Source: Sipunculus nudus
Lineage: Eukaryota; Annelida; Sipuncula; Golfingiida; Sipunculidae
NCBI GenBank assembly: GCA_026874595.1
Contig: CM049306.1
Span: forward strand, 634,019 to 698,018
Reading direction: 5' to 3'
Length of the DNA stretch: 64,000 bases
In this document: positions 23,906 to 36,309 of the stretch, one piece after another
How positions within the stretch are numbered: position 1 is the first letter of the stretch
Layout of the letters: the number at the start of each line of letters is the position of its first letter
Program-made: the position numbers and the translations under genes
The notes under the pieces: generated by a model
What the model was told of the DNA's origin: nothing
Database searches by the model: none
What the model saw: the letters and a program-made list of their open reading frames with translations, nothing else

Positions 23906-23906
23906 C

Positions 23907-24601
23907 CTAAAAAGTGTGTTGATCATGACTAGGCCTTTGACTGTTATGCTTATCTCTGCCAGTCAGCTGTGAGTGTGAGACAGTCTGACTCTGAGCCCGA
24001 GGATTTTTCTGAACTCCGCGGTATTTGTTCTTAGATGGCTGTTTTTTTTCTGTACTGTGAGTACAATTGCTGGCTTGTTCAGTTCTTTTGATCTTTCTAT
24101 CACCATCTATGCGGCTTTGCAAACTTTGACAGCTTTGTCTAGAGTAAGGTCGTCCCCTCTAAGCAACCTTTCACTATCTATAATACCGCACATAAGTCTA
24201 TCCTTCACAAGTGAGGCTTCCAATAGACCAAACTAGCAGGTTTTGCTGTTTTCTAAGCCTGGTCAAGTAGGCGTGAATACTTTCACCTGGCTGCTGTGTT
24301 CAGTTATTAAAGTGAAATCATTCTAAAGTCACGTTTGTCTTAGCTGTACAATACCTTTCGTCATGACTTTTGCGAGCCGCATGTTATCACCATTTGCGTC
24401 GCCATCCTCATCCCATTTAAAGGTGTTGTAAACCTCCAGGGCGGATTCACCGATGATATGTAAAAGGATAGATGCTTGCTGTTCATCATCCTTCGCAAAT
24501 GCACCCGTCGTATCAAGATACAACTGGAACAGTTGTTTATTTTTTCCAATTCTCTGCAACGTTGCCGTTGAGTTAAGATGGGCCCGGCGGCGGTAATACA
24601 T
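23907..24601 (-). pseudogene. gag: gypsy-type gag remnant
   Basis: On the minus strand the first part reads QLFQLYLDTTGAFAKDDEQQ, then LLHIIGESALEVYNTFKWDE. This is the capsid-like region of a Ty3/gypsy gag related to, but distinct from, the element at 3.8 kb. Further along, in changing frames, come PGESIHAYLTRLR, a decayed L-R-G-D-D-L-T-L segment and a Lys/Ser-rich tail. Several stops and shifts are present. No LTR, zinc knuckle or pol is seen beside it. It ends about 100 bp from the left end of the hAT element. Confidence 0.7.
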
Positions 24602-24704
24602 CCATGATTCGATTGCGGCAGTTCTTGGCGGTTATCGGTTATCTGTTATATGACAGCACGATAACCCGAAATTTGTGGGAATTCATAGCGGAATCACCAA
24701 CGAC

Positions 24705-24762
24705 CAGTGGCGGCACCGGGGGGGGGGGCATGGGGGCATGCCCCCCCCCCCCCCCCCCCCCC
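24705..24762 (+). repeat. Left hAT end and G/C homopolymers
   Basis: The terminal 13 bp are followed by G10, CATGGGGGCATG and about 22 C. The homopolymer lengths may be unreliable. Confidence 0.7.
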
Positions 24763-25562
24763 CACCCAGATTCGGGCAAATCTTTGGGAAAATTCGGGCA
24801 ACGAAGAAATAAGAAAAATCTGTCAATGAAAGCATACATAAAACTTTTTGATACACTTATAATACAGACAGGCAGCCTGAGGCAGGCAGTCCCCCATGCA
24901 CGCATCTATTGAGGGTTCTAACTCTAACAAGCCAGCTCTTCACTGTCCAAAGCCGGACTGCTGCCTGCTGGTGGGTCAGTGCCGCTTATCAGTTATGGTG
25001 ACAGCTTACAATTAACAGGCTTAACCTGTGTCTTATCTGCAGCTGTTTCATATACCAGCTCAGGAGTTGTGTCACAGAGGTGACCTCCAAGTGGTTACAA
25101 GAAGCTGCTATAGCAGCACTGTGGCTGTAACAGTTTTATTCTCCTCACACAGCAGATATCCAATGTTTTCTATACAAGCTCTGGCTATAGGTATGTACAC
25201 ACACATACACCCTCACACCCACGCGTATATGCGTACAAGAGAGAACCTTGCTTTCACACTATACTTCCGAGGACGAACAGTTCTGCTAGAGTTAGCAAGA
25301 AGAGCTATTGAGATCCTAAACATTTAGGGTACGCATGTTTCCTCGCACACTTTTTTTTAAAGAAAAAGGCTGGTTAGACGAAGGAACGATGTATTGACTC
25401 AGCGCACAACTTGCGAGAACAACCTGGGAGGACTTTCAGTTTATGTCATGTCTTCGTGTCATAGAGAGGACCTACTAATAAGCATATCAAGCACGCTTAT
25501 GTTAAACATATTTATTTATAAGAGGATTACAAAAGTAGCCGATCAGGCTAATGTACATGCTT

Positions 25563-25607
<45 letters not shown>

Positions 25608-25611
<4 letters not shown>

Positions 25612-25772
25612 TTACTTCATGTACTACCGAACTGTTTCGAATAACCCTAGATCAATCCTACCTATTATGGCGAACTTCACTTGCATACCTGATCAGTTAA
25701 GTTAGTACCTGGAGAGTGAGCCGCCTAGTCAGCTGACTCACGAAACAGTTATGTAGTACATGAAGAAAAACT
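25608..25772. repeat. Inverted repeat with 32-bp arms
   Basis: The arm CTTCATGTACTACCGAACTG (from 25615) is complementary to CAGTTATGTAGTACATGAAG (25746-25765). The match extends to about 32 bp on each side with a few mismatches, across a loop of about 100 bp. It lies beside a TA tract, so it may be a small hairpin-type insertion. Confidence 0.7.
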
Positions 25773-25847
25773 GTATACGATGCACTATTAATGCTCCCCT
25801 GCATGGTTGAGCACTTTCAATATGATGTATTGAATTTCTATGTGTAT

Positions 25848-25891
<44 letters not shown>

Positions 25892-26389
25892 AACACAACA
25901 TTGTATAAGACATCACGGTACAAGTAAAAGTACATAAAGTATGTGAAGATATAATATGTTTAGATTAATGTTGTAATTCTATGTAAATTCATAATCTTCA
26001 CCAAAATGAAACAAGACACAAGCAATACGATAAGAAAGAAATCAATGAATAATATAATGATGTAACATCCTTTCGCGATAAAATAAGTGCAAAGCAAAAT
26101 ATAAACAAATATTAACATATATTTACACTGGATGGGAAGATTAATTATTTTTATCATGTAAAACGTTTTACGTGACCTTACCTTATAGTGTATTTGCAAT
26201 TAAAAAAAGGTAACAGAACATTGAAAACAAATATGAAACACAATATCCGAAAGCAAGTCAGCCAAGTTCTTTGCTGGAACTTTTTATGCTATCAAAAATG
26301 TCACTCCAAGGATGAATACTATTTAGATAAGATTATAAAATACATTTAAAATTAAAGCACTGTAAAGTCATAGTCATACAGCATTTTTT

Positions 26390-26635
26390 ATTACTGGCCA
26401 TCATAAGGTAACATATAAAAGGGATTTAGGAGCTTCAAGTTACTGGGTTTTATCACTGTTGGTGCTTTCTTCTATCAGGTACCATTAGTCAAGAAATATA
26501 AAATGTCATGAAATATGAAATTTTTGTCATTACCTGTTCGACAAGGTAAGTGAATAAAAAGAAATCTAAAGTATGTCATTTTGGTTATGCTGCAACAAAT
26601 AGCGCTGGTTATTTTCTCTGATGATGGCCAGTAAT
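26390..26635. repeat. Inverted repeat with perfect 15-bp arms
   Basis: ATTACTGGCCATCAT (26390-26404) and ATGATGGCCAGTAAT (26621-26635) are exact complements 216 bp apart. This is the layout of a miniature inverted-repeat element. Confidence 0.55.
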
Positions 26636-27145
26636 GACCTTATGTACTGGCATATTTGTGGTATTTGTTTAATGCATATATATATATGTGTGTGTGTGTG
26701 TATTACATTTAATTCTTACAATGACCTTGTATACCATTTATCTTAGTTTCCTTAATCAAACGGAGCACAAACTTGGTGTACTGTTTATTGTTTGAGCCAG
26801 CTAGCCAGCTGGTAATTCGTCATGCCCAGGCGGGTGTCCAGCAACACTGACAACATACAGTTTACACAGAGCTGCACAGGGTCACTTGTCCCTGTCCCTT
26901 GCTCCCAGGAGCCCTGAATTGTGTTACCAGGCTGCCGGTGTATTTGGGGTATGCCCAGGGTAAAAGGTCAGTTGGCAACAAGTGACACTCCAGGCCAGTT
27001 TCAAGTCACCTTACTGTCCTGTATATGTTAAGATTTTATGTGCATTTAAGTCACAGTTAAGTCACCCTAATCAATGGTATCATAATGTGTGGGTCAAGTC
27101 AATGATAGCGCACAAGTCACTAAGACAACCAGACTTGATATTGAG

Positions 27146-29555
27146 ATGGATATTAGACGATTTAAACCTAAAGATTCAGGCGGTGGTGGTGCAAGTACCA
27201 GTCGAGGAAACGATGAATCAATAGAACCCAGCAAAAAACGCCAGAGAACTGACAGTGCCAGGATGTCTGTAGACCCTGAATTACAGGCACACACTGGCAC
27301 TGGCTCATCACACCACAGTGACCAAAGACTTCCATCATCCACAGATCATTTTGCTAATGTTGCTGATAATGATGGTGCTGTTGACAATGGTGGTGATTTG
27401 TTGGGTAATACCGTCAACAGTGATGCAAATCCAGGTGCAAAAAACTACCAGCGTCGTGACGCACCAGGTCCAGCTGATATTTCACAGTCATCAGATCGTG
27501 GGCCTGTCCAACCTGGACGAACTGAACACTTAAACTTGAAGAAAAGTAATAGGAGTAATTTAGGCCAGAATGGTAAAATGCATACCCCTGGATGGAATTT
27601 TCTGTCAATGAGAACATGGTCTATTGTTTTGTGTGCCGTCATTCTTCTGTTGGAGAATATACTGAGAAAGCCTTCACCGTCGATAGATTTGACAGATGGA
27701 AGAAGTGCACAGGGGAATCAGCAAAGAACAACAAGTTATCGAAGAAAAAAGTCTCAGAAGGACATGTGAACAGTGCAGCCAGAATCTAAGCAGCAAAACA
27801 AAAAGTGATGCACCACATAAGTGAAGCCCACCACCTACTTGTACAACGCACGACAGAGTACATAAAAATCTGGGCGGATACTCTGAGATTGACAGCGGTT
27901 CAGAATATTGCCCGAAGGGGACATTATAAACATTATGAGAAGCCAGAGAACAACAAACGAGACTTTCTTGAAATTTTGAACTTTCTCAAGAAGTATGACA
28001 TCCATGAGAAGTTGACAGAGGCAGCTGGAAATGCTAAGTATACACATCACAGCATCCAAAATGCCATATTAGATATTCTAAGTGAGATTGTTTTAGGTGA
28101 GATAAAACGAGTAATTGGACAGTGTAAATACCTTGCAGTCCTTGTCGACGAGACGAAAGATCTGTCAAAACAGGAGCAGATGAGTTTGGTCATCCGTTAC
28201 CTGTATGATAGCGAAGTCCATGAGGAATTCATGGGATTCAGAAGCGCCAAGGGCCTCGATGCTGCGTCGCTCTCAGAGAGCATTTAAGACAAACTAAAAT
28301 GCATAGGCTTCGACATCAGTAACCTCATTGGACAAGGCTATGACGGTGCAAGTGTCATGAGTGGAAAGCTGTCAGGTAAAAGGATCCGCCGTAAAATTCC
28401 ACAGGCGTTATATGTATACTGCTTCGCCCACCGTTTAAATTTAGTGATGTAGAGAGAGTCAAGTCTGTAGTACCAGTTGCTGACTTATTTGATGTTCTCC
28501 AATCATCCTTCAACTTTTTGAGTGGCTCACATGTACACGAGCAGTAGATTAAATGACAGCAGAAGATGTACCCCAACGAGCAACCAGTGGAGTTTAAAGG
28601 GATGTCTGACACGAGATGGGCATCCCAAGTTAAAGCTGTTGGTGCCATTTGCAAGCGATTTCATTGCTTTGTTGAGTTCCTCAAACACACAGACACAAAT
28701 GATGATAACCGTGAGCGTGCACTGAATGCAAGAGGACTCCTGTCCCAACTGGACCAAACATACATATACTGCATGCTCTTCATGGACGAAGTCCTCAGCT
28801 CTGCCAAATGTGCATCAGATACACTGCAGAGTGGTAATTTGGATTATCTACGTGCAGCAGATCTGATAGAGTCATTACTAGAAGACTTGAATGCTTTCAG
28901 ATCTAATACCAAAGCTGATAGCTATTTCATAGGATCACTTACACTGGCAAAGGCAAATGGATTTAAATATAGTAATAAACGCAGACAAACAAGTGCATCG
29001 TCCATATTGGACGACCTTTTAGTTCTGTCTGAACTCGGAACGCGCAAAACAGTGTCTGGTGCAGCTAGCATGAAGGTAGCAATACTCAACCCTACAGTTG
29101 ATGTGTTTTAGGTGAATTAAACAGACGATTTAGTAATGAAAATATGCAGATCTTTCGTTCACTTGCAGCTCTTGATCCCAAGTCTCAAAAGTTTCTAGAC
29201 TTGACACTGTCAAGCCTCTTGCAGCTCACTATAAACTCAATCTGGAGGATATAAAGAGGGAAATGAGACTAGCCAAGAGAATGATTGAAAGGTTCAACAC
29301 CAAACTAGAAACGGTGATTGATGTCGCTGAACACCTGAAGCCACTAACTATGGCCTTTGAAGAACTGTACAGACTAGTAAAAATAACTGCAATCATCCCA
29401 GTAAGTACAGCTGCTTGTGAACGCACCTTCCACTGAAAAACCTCACAGTCATCAGTGTTTACAGGGATAGAGCACTTGCAATCGACTTGGAGGAAGTAGT
29501 TGACAGGTTTATAAAAAATATCCGAAGACAAGAATTACACTCAAGTAAAAGTTGA
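27146..29555 (+). pseudogene. hAT transposase (ZMYM1/DUF4371-like), several breaks
   Basis: The likely start is ATG 27146 (MDIRRFKPKDSG), followed by a low-complexity acidic/Ser-rich region. Then comes a TTF-type zinc finger (YCFVCRHSSVG, RFDRWKKCTG, SEGHVNSAAR), in a second frame from about 27590. A DUF4371-type core follows (LAVLVDETKDLSKQEQMSLV; IGQGYDGASVMSG; a decayed YCFAHRLNLV). A third frame from 28566 (FKGMSDTRWASQVKAVGAIC) completes the core, and the hAT C-terminal dimerisation motif reads ITAIIPVSTAACERTF near 29390. TAA at 27787 and 28285, TAG near 28450 and at least three frameshifts inactivate it. Domain order and length (about 800 codons) match the family, so little appears to be deleted. 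Confidence 0.88.
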
Positions 29556-30619
29556 ACTATCTAATAAACAATAATGGAATGACATTGATTCAACATGACA
29601 AATCCGCTCCACAGCAAAAACAAATTGTGACATTTACTTTCAGAGAACTACTTTTCCTGTTTTGAATGTAACAGTAACAAGCTTTGAAAGATCGATTTAT
29701 TTAAAAAAAGTTTTGCTAATACCTTAACACTTGTGAACTTAGTAATATCAAATTTTCATTGACATTCTCTGGCATAAACATGGGAAAGCGAAAATAGTAA
29801 AAGGCCTAACAGAGCTTGCTGAATTATAAAGCTACAGTTTTGAACTCATTAAAATACCACTGGTAATACCGTGATATCAGAGTTTTTTTATTCTCTTTTA
29901 TATGCATAATTGAATCGCATCCATTTTTCTGTTCGAAAATGGGATGTTAAATTATACTTGTATCTTTTGTGATATTGGAAACATTTTTCCTTTTTTAAAT
30001 ACATTGAGATTGATTCTTATGAATAATATGATTATAGGTACAAAATGATATATGTGACTTTAATTCTTGAATGGATTAATACCTCTGCCTGTATTGCATT
30101 GATCTTTCTTCTACATAAGAAATGTACAGAAAATTAGCACGAGTAACATAAGGTACTATTTTTTTTATGTTTTGAACCCACCAATTTATTACAAAATTAG
30201 TTTTGTCCACTGTTCAATTCTGTTTTAGCACTAATTTTAAATTTCTGCTAAAAGGTTATACCAGTCGATATGAAAGTGTACGTTAGCCTACAGATATTGT
30301 CAGTGATTGAATACATGTACATGTAGTTGAAGCCATAGTTTAGATACGTATTGTTTGATCATAGTTGGTTAAGCTAATATTTTTTGTTTTGTTTTCAAAA
30401 TTTATTACCTTGCATACAATGACATTGCTGTTTGTTTGCTGCATTTTTTCTGATATGTTTAGAGAAATATGTGAAAGTAGAATACACCTATTAAAGATAT
30501 ATAATCATTACATATAATCTGAGTTGTTCATGCTGTAGTATTTGAACAAATACCTTGAATACATTAAGTATTACCTGATTTTACCAAAAATGCCCTTGAT
30601 ACACAGTGTATCAGATACG

Positions 30620-30663
<44 letters not shown>

Positions 30664-30865
30664 CTAATTTATATATATATTTATATACAAAACATTTATA
30701 TATAATCCCCTGTTTATACACATATTGTATAAACACATCTTTCTGTTTTAAGAAATATATGAACAATATCAACAGATTGAAGCCGCTAACGCAATAAGCG
30801 TTAATTTCACGCTATGCGCGAAATATTTTTGTGCCCCCCCCCCCCCCCCCCACTTTTAAAATCCT
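29556..30865. other. 3' non-coding part of the hAT element
   Basis: AT-rich, no gene seen. A (TA)n tract at about 30622-30662 and a C18-type run near 30834-30851 precede the right terminal repeat. Confidence 0.55.
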
Positions 30866-30878
30866 GGTGCCGCCACGG
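30866..30878 (-). repeat. Right hAT end
   Basis: GGTGCCGCCACGG is complementary to the left end with one mismatch at the second terminal base. Confidence 0.65.
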
Positions 30879-31319
30879 CATATATAGACTCATTTTGATA
30901 AAACAAACTTAAATTTAAATTTATATAACTGTATCTATTCCTGCATATCCAAGATGAATGGTTGATTGTTGAGGCCATTTGTTATTTTTGCGAAAGAAAA
31001 AAAAGAACAATGTGATGTTTATCCTTTATTTATGAGGAAGTACGGTTGTCCTTTAAAAGTACAACTGCACTGTCCGGTTATATTTTGGGAGTGATGTGCC
31101 TGGATGGACAGGGAATCCCAAAAATTCCAGGCCCCGGTAATGAATGACCACGGGGTATTATTGCAGACTAGGAAGCCATTTTATATTACCATTTTCCTGA
31201 TCTTAGAGGAAACTTGTACAGAATAGCCTCTTATGAATTATTATGTTATATCTTACTTTTGCATCCAAGTTGGGTGTATTGGGTCAGGAAAAGAGTTTTG
31301 TTTTGGTACATAGTGTTTA
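30879..31319. other. Intergenic sequence, nothing recognised
   Basis: AT-rich; no coding signal. Confidence 0.5.
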
Positions 31320-34300
31320 TTTTAAATCAGATATTGTACAAGTTATGTTTATTGGTAATAAAAACATTAAGATGAAAACATTAAATATTCGGAGATTAAA
31401 CACAACAAGGTAAAGAAGAAATTTCTTTAGAACTCTGCGCAAGGATAAGATTTATATTACATTTCTTCAAGAAACATGTAGTTCCGAACAAGTGGAACAT
31501 ATCTTGAGAAATAAATGGGGAGCAAACATTTTTTATTATCATGGAAATAGTCATAGCGTGCGACAGTTGCATTTTTCTTGTGAGATGATTTTAATAAAAC
31601 ATTGAATAACTGCTTGGACAAGCGAGGTAATTTAATTGAAAATAAATTGTCAGTAAAGGAAATGATAGGTAATTTATGTGATACTTTTGATATATTTGGT
31701 ATAGGAGGCGTTATCCTTGTAGAAAAAAAATTCACATGGCGAAGAAGAAATCCTGATGTATGCTGTAGATTAGAATATTGGCTTGTGTCGAATCATGTTT
31801 ATGATGATATTGATGATATTGTAATAGAAGCAGCATCTGTGTCTTACACTTATTTTAAAAAAATATACAGCATGAGAAAAGAGGAAAGGGGTCATATTTA
31901 AAGATTACTGAATTTATTGAAGCATTGTTAGTAAAAATCAACAACTGGCAGGATGAATGTGAAAGCTTAACAAACCCTAAGATTAAATGGAAGTATATTA
32001 AGTATGAAATTAGAGAATTTTATATATCTTACAGTAAAGAACAAAGGTGAGATAAAAGGAAAATGAAAAAGAATTGATAGAAAGCCTGAGATTAACAGAA
32101 GAAATATAAGATGCAGAGGTCTATGAAGATAGCAAAGAAAACTGACACAGATATATAGTCAAACCAAACAAAAGTTAGAAATAATTAATCAGGAAAAAAT
32201 AGAGGCATTAATGGTTAGAAACAGGATCAGATGGTATGAGCAAGGTGAAAAAAGTAATAAATATTTTCTTAATCTGGAAAAAAGAAATGCTACAAATAAA
32301 AATGCTTATAAACTTATAAAAGAAAATGGACAATACACTACTGACCAAACTGAGATACTCCATATGCAACATTTTATAGTAAATTATACTCTTCAAGCAA
32401 AGCTTACCAATGAGGATAAAATGCTTTTTGAGGGACCATTGACACTTGAGGAATGTAAAATAGCGTTATACAGCCTGAAACAAAATAATAGCAAAGGCAG
32501 GGATGGGATATCTGCGGTGTTTAATCACAAAATCATGGCATGTGTTTGGGCAAAATATTATCGATTCTTTTAGTTATTCACAATATGTAGGTGAGATGTC
32601 AGTTACTCAAAGGCAAGCAATTATTTCTCTCTTAGATAAAGGAAAGGATCGGTCACAATTAGAAAACTGGCGTCCCATATCTCTGTTAAACACTGATTAT
32701 AAAATTGCATCTAAAGCAATAGCGAACATGTTTTAAAAGTTTTTTTCCCAAAATTGATTAATACTGACCAAGTAGGGTTTATAAAAGGTAGCCATAACAC
32801 AAATGTCACACGATCTGTATCAGATCTATTGCCATACATGGAAGAACAACAGTCACATGGTATACTTATAGCTTTGGATTTTTAAAAAGCTTTTGATTCT
32901 TTAGAATTGCCAGTTATGTTTAAAGTATTGGAAAAAATTAATTTTGTTTCTCATTTTTTCAGTGGATAGAAATATTTTATAAGAACATATATAGTAATAT
33001 ATTAAATAATATAGATTTTTGAGAACGTGTAGATATTGAAAGAGGGGTCGGACACGGTTGCCTTATATATTTATCCTGTCGTTGGAAGTTTGAGCTGGTA
33101 AAATCAGACAAGATAGTAATACAGAAGGCATCCAAGTCAAAAATACAAATATAAAAATGGTAAGCTTTACCGATGATGTATCTGTATGTGTATCGAATAA
33201 AACTTCAGCCACGTATCTCTTCAAGCCTATGGGTAAATATTCTAAAGTATCAGGTCTTTGTATGAATAAAAATAAAACAGAAGGCTTATAGCTAGGGTCA
33301 AACAGATTAATATGTGGACAAACCATTTGATATAAGATGGCCAGATGGCCCTGTAAAAATTCTTGGTATATATTAATCATATGACTAAGAGAAAGCAGAA
33401 AAGTACAACTTTCAGGATAAATTGACAAAAATAAAACATATTATTAATAGCTGGCAGAGCAGACAACTAACTATGATTGGAAGAATTCAGATTGTAAAAT
33501 AATTTGTTATATCGCAGTTTCAGTACAGTTTCTCAATTCTGATAATGCTAAAAAATTATTACAAAGTTTTAATAATATAATATATAAATTTATCTGGATG
33601 GGAGAAGAGAGAAACTTAAAAAGAGAAATCCTTATTCAGAATGTTGAAACAGGTGGACTTGCCGCCCCCCCCCCAAAAAAAAACTTAGAATCAATCATTA
33701 ATGTGAATAGGTTACAATAGATTAAGAAATATATTTGTGGTGATAGTGGTTCTTGGTAAATTCTGTGGAATTATAATATTTGGAAAAATATGTGCTTTTC
33801 CACATATGATATTTCACTGTTCATTTGAATTGAAGACAATTAGACGGTTTCAGACGCAGGTTGATTCTTTTTATATTGAGGTTCTAAAAGCTTGGCACAA
33901 AATCAGGTATAATGGTTCCATTCAAACATGAAAACTTTATTTTAATATTTACTTGTTTCAGACAGATATTTGGTAGATAAGGGATTTATTTGATGATAAA
34001 TTTAATTTGTTAATCCCATTTATGGTCTGGCAGAAAAGGGTATTCTTCCAAGATTTTATCTAGAATGCAGAACAATAATTTCAGTAGTCAGGAAATATGT
34101 TAAAAAAAGATATTACATATATTTTGCAGGAGGAAAATTCATCTTCAAAATATTAACTGAAAATAAGACATCCTTCATGGATTGCAACACTAAAATTGTT
34201 TATAGTTTCTTTGTGCACACGTTCCTTAATAAATATATCCCTAAAGTAAATAAATATTTAAGTATTACTGTTGCAAATTGGAATAGAGATTTCCTAATTC

Positions 34301-35760
34301 CATTCAAAGTGTGTTTAAATATGTAGTACAGATTTTTTTTCAGTTCAGGTTATGACATGTTAATAAATAACTAGAATACGGGTAGTCGACATTCGACTAC
34401 GTGTATCTGCCAAAATCAGAGTAGGACGGGTAAAGTGAGGAAAGGATTGAGTGGCAAGGGAAAATAGAGTTACATGTGTTACATATTAGAATGGATTTCT
34501 GCCACGTAAACATGATTGTAGGTGGCGCCACCTGTTATTTGAACGAGAAACTATCCAAGATGTATACACATGCATAATTTCAGGTGGAAAAGTCAAACCA
34601 CTGCAGAGATATGAGTGTTTTTATCCCACAGCAGACAAACAGATGGATGCTGTGCAAAAACGGCTGCAGGTGGCGCCACTATTTTTGTGTAGGTTATAAA
34701 GCTATCCAAGGGCTACATTTGTGTTTTTTTATTCCTGATTGGTCAAACGAGTCCAGAGATATAAGCATGGGTGTCTGCAGCGTTAACGTAAATGTAGGTG
34801 GCGCCACCTGTCATGAAATCAAGAAAGCTATCTAGGATGTATACGCATGCCGAATTTTAGGTGAATTAGTCAAACCACTGCAGAGATATGAGTAATTTTA
34901 ACCCAAGGTTGCGCCACCTTTTTTGTGTGTATGTTATAAAGCTATCCAAGGGCTACATTTGTGTAAAATGTTTTTCCTGATCGGTCAAACGGTTCTCGAG
35001 ATATGTGGGTTTATGTGTGGAAACAGACGCACAAACGGACGATGGGCAGAGAGGAAAGGTCAGAGGTCAAGGCCACTTGGTTAGGCACCAGTTCAGTTCA
35101 CATGTGACCCGATAATTTGTGTAAGTTTCGGAAAAATCCGTCCAGTAGTCTCAGAGGAGTTCTCCGGAAAGGAACGCGGCGGCGGCGGCGGAACCCGGTC
35201 AAAAACATAGTATCCGCAAAACTTCGTTTTGGCGGATACACTAACTGGTTGGTTAATTGGAAAATTAAATCAGATAATAGATGTACTTTTTGTAAAACTG
35301 AAGTTGAGACAGTAGAACATATGGATAGGCCATGTCCTCTTATATCTTTATTGTGGAAATCATTTAATAAATGATGGTAACAAAGGACAGATCAAGATTT
35401 GACAATCGGTAAACAGGATGTTTTACTTGGAAAATTTGATGGCCTAAAAATATTAAATGTACTTATTATTGTAGTCAATATTCTATATATACTGCGCGTT
35501 TTGAGGAAAGAAGAATTAATTGGTCAACAGTAATGCAAGAAATAAAATGTACATATGTACTGAAAGAGATAAAGCGAACAGGAATTCTGTATTTATTAAA
35601 AGATTTAAGAATATTTGGAACATTATTCAACTATTTTTAAGTGTATGTATAAAGAAAACTCTTGAGTGGATACAATTGTTGAAAATCCTACAAACACCGG
35701 TTGTAAGTATGTTTTGTATCATATGTTTCATAAAGTGTCATATTATGTGATATTGCCTAA
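31320..35760 (+). pseudogene. Tx1/L1-like LINE ORF2, heavily decayed
   Basis: An APE endonuclease begins near 31374 (LNIRRL, then ITFLQETC) and continues with FTWRRRNPDVCCRLEYWLVS near 31735-31795. The linker WKYIKYEIREFYISYSKE lies near 31990. The RT has LENWRPISLLNTDYKI (32660-32705), DQVGFIKG, LIALDF with a stop, a decayed RGVGHGCPL, and F-T-D-D for the catalytic box near 33170. C-terminal parts include INSWQSRQLTMIGRIQIVK and a zinc-finger-like CTFCKTEVETVEH...C near 35283-35340. The long WRRRNP-CRLDY and NWRPISLLN words place it with the L1/Tx1 group. Stops and shifts occur every few hundred bases, and part of the endonuclease is missing. Confidence 0.85.
34370..35205. mobile_element. 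Non-autonomous insertion in the LINE 3' part
   Basis: About 835 bp of unrelated sequence separates LINE coding sequence on both sides. It contains two to three direct copies of a block with GGTGGCGCCACCTGT, AAAGCTATCCAAGGGCTACA and AAACCACTGCAGAGATATGA (period about 270 bp). It ends in CAGACGCACAAACGGACG and a CGG-repeat. It encodes nothing. Its exact termini and target duplication are not evident. Confidence 0.6.
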
Positions 35761-35868
35761 TGTTTATTGTGTTTTATTTAGACTATGTTAAATGTTTGTC
35801 TGTATATATTAGCTGTATGTTTGCTGGTCTAGAGTATGTTATATGTTTGTAATATGCATTTGCATATA

Positions 35869-36150
35869 CTACCAGACTTCCTACCCTTTCCCAATATTTT
35901 TTTGGTAGGAAATAGCTGCTTTTTGCGCGGGCGATTCATGGGGGCCGCTCTGCTCGGCCGCTCTGACCTCCACTCCCCCTGGTGGCAGTTTTAACAATCC
36001 TTCCTACGCTACCATACCTCCTACCCCCCGTGCAAATTTTCTTTGGTAGCAAATAGCTGCTTTTTGCGCGTGCGATTCATAGGGACTTCTCTTGCAGCCC
36101 TCAGATCTCCACTCCCCCTGGCAGCAATTTTAACAATCCTTGCTAAGCTA
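35869..36150. repeat. 140-bp tandem duplication
   Basis: Two units carry AATAGCTGCTTTTTGCGCG and CTCCACTCCCCCTGG, starting at about 35869 and 36009. Confidence 0.8.
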
Positions 36151-36309
36151 ACATAGCTGATGAAGAAAATAACGATTTGCCTTTCCGGTAGATTGCGCAT
36201 TGCGAGAAGGTTGCAGGTATGTCGGCTCCACTATTTATTTGATTATATGATGTATCCAATAATAAATTAAACATCCAACTACGAGAAATCATGTGTAATT
36301 TGATTTATG
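36151..36309. other. Short intergenic sequence
   Basis: Nothing recognised. Confidence 0.4.

Larger units (their letters stand above)
24763..27145. other. 5' non-coding part of the hAT element
   Basis: No reliable gene was found. The segment contains repeated TTCGGGCAA words (24770-24800), TA tracts at about 25567-25608 and 25850-25890, two inverted-repeat structures listed separately, and a TA/TG tract at about 26676-26702. Confidence 0.55.
24705..30878 (+). mobile_element. Large hAT-superfamily DNA transposon, defective
   Basis: The left end CAGTGGCGGCACC (24705-24717) and right end GGTGCCGCCACGG (30866-30878) form a 13-bp terminal inverted repeat with one mismatch. Each is followed inward by long G or C homopolymers (24718-24762; about 30834-30851). 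A hAT transposase pseudogene lies between them at 27146-29555. The 8 bp outside the two ends (CCAACGAC and CATATATA) do not match, so a target duplication is absent. The ends may belong to two copies, or one flank may have been rearranged. The 6.2-kb span includes microsatellites and at least two hairpin-like insertions. Confidence 0.65.

Noticed and set aside
24604-24912. Frame with a polyproline run
   Set aside because: The prolines come from the C homopolymer at the hAT left end.
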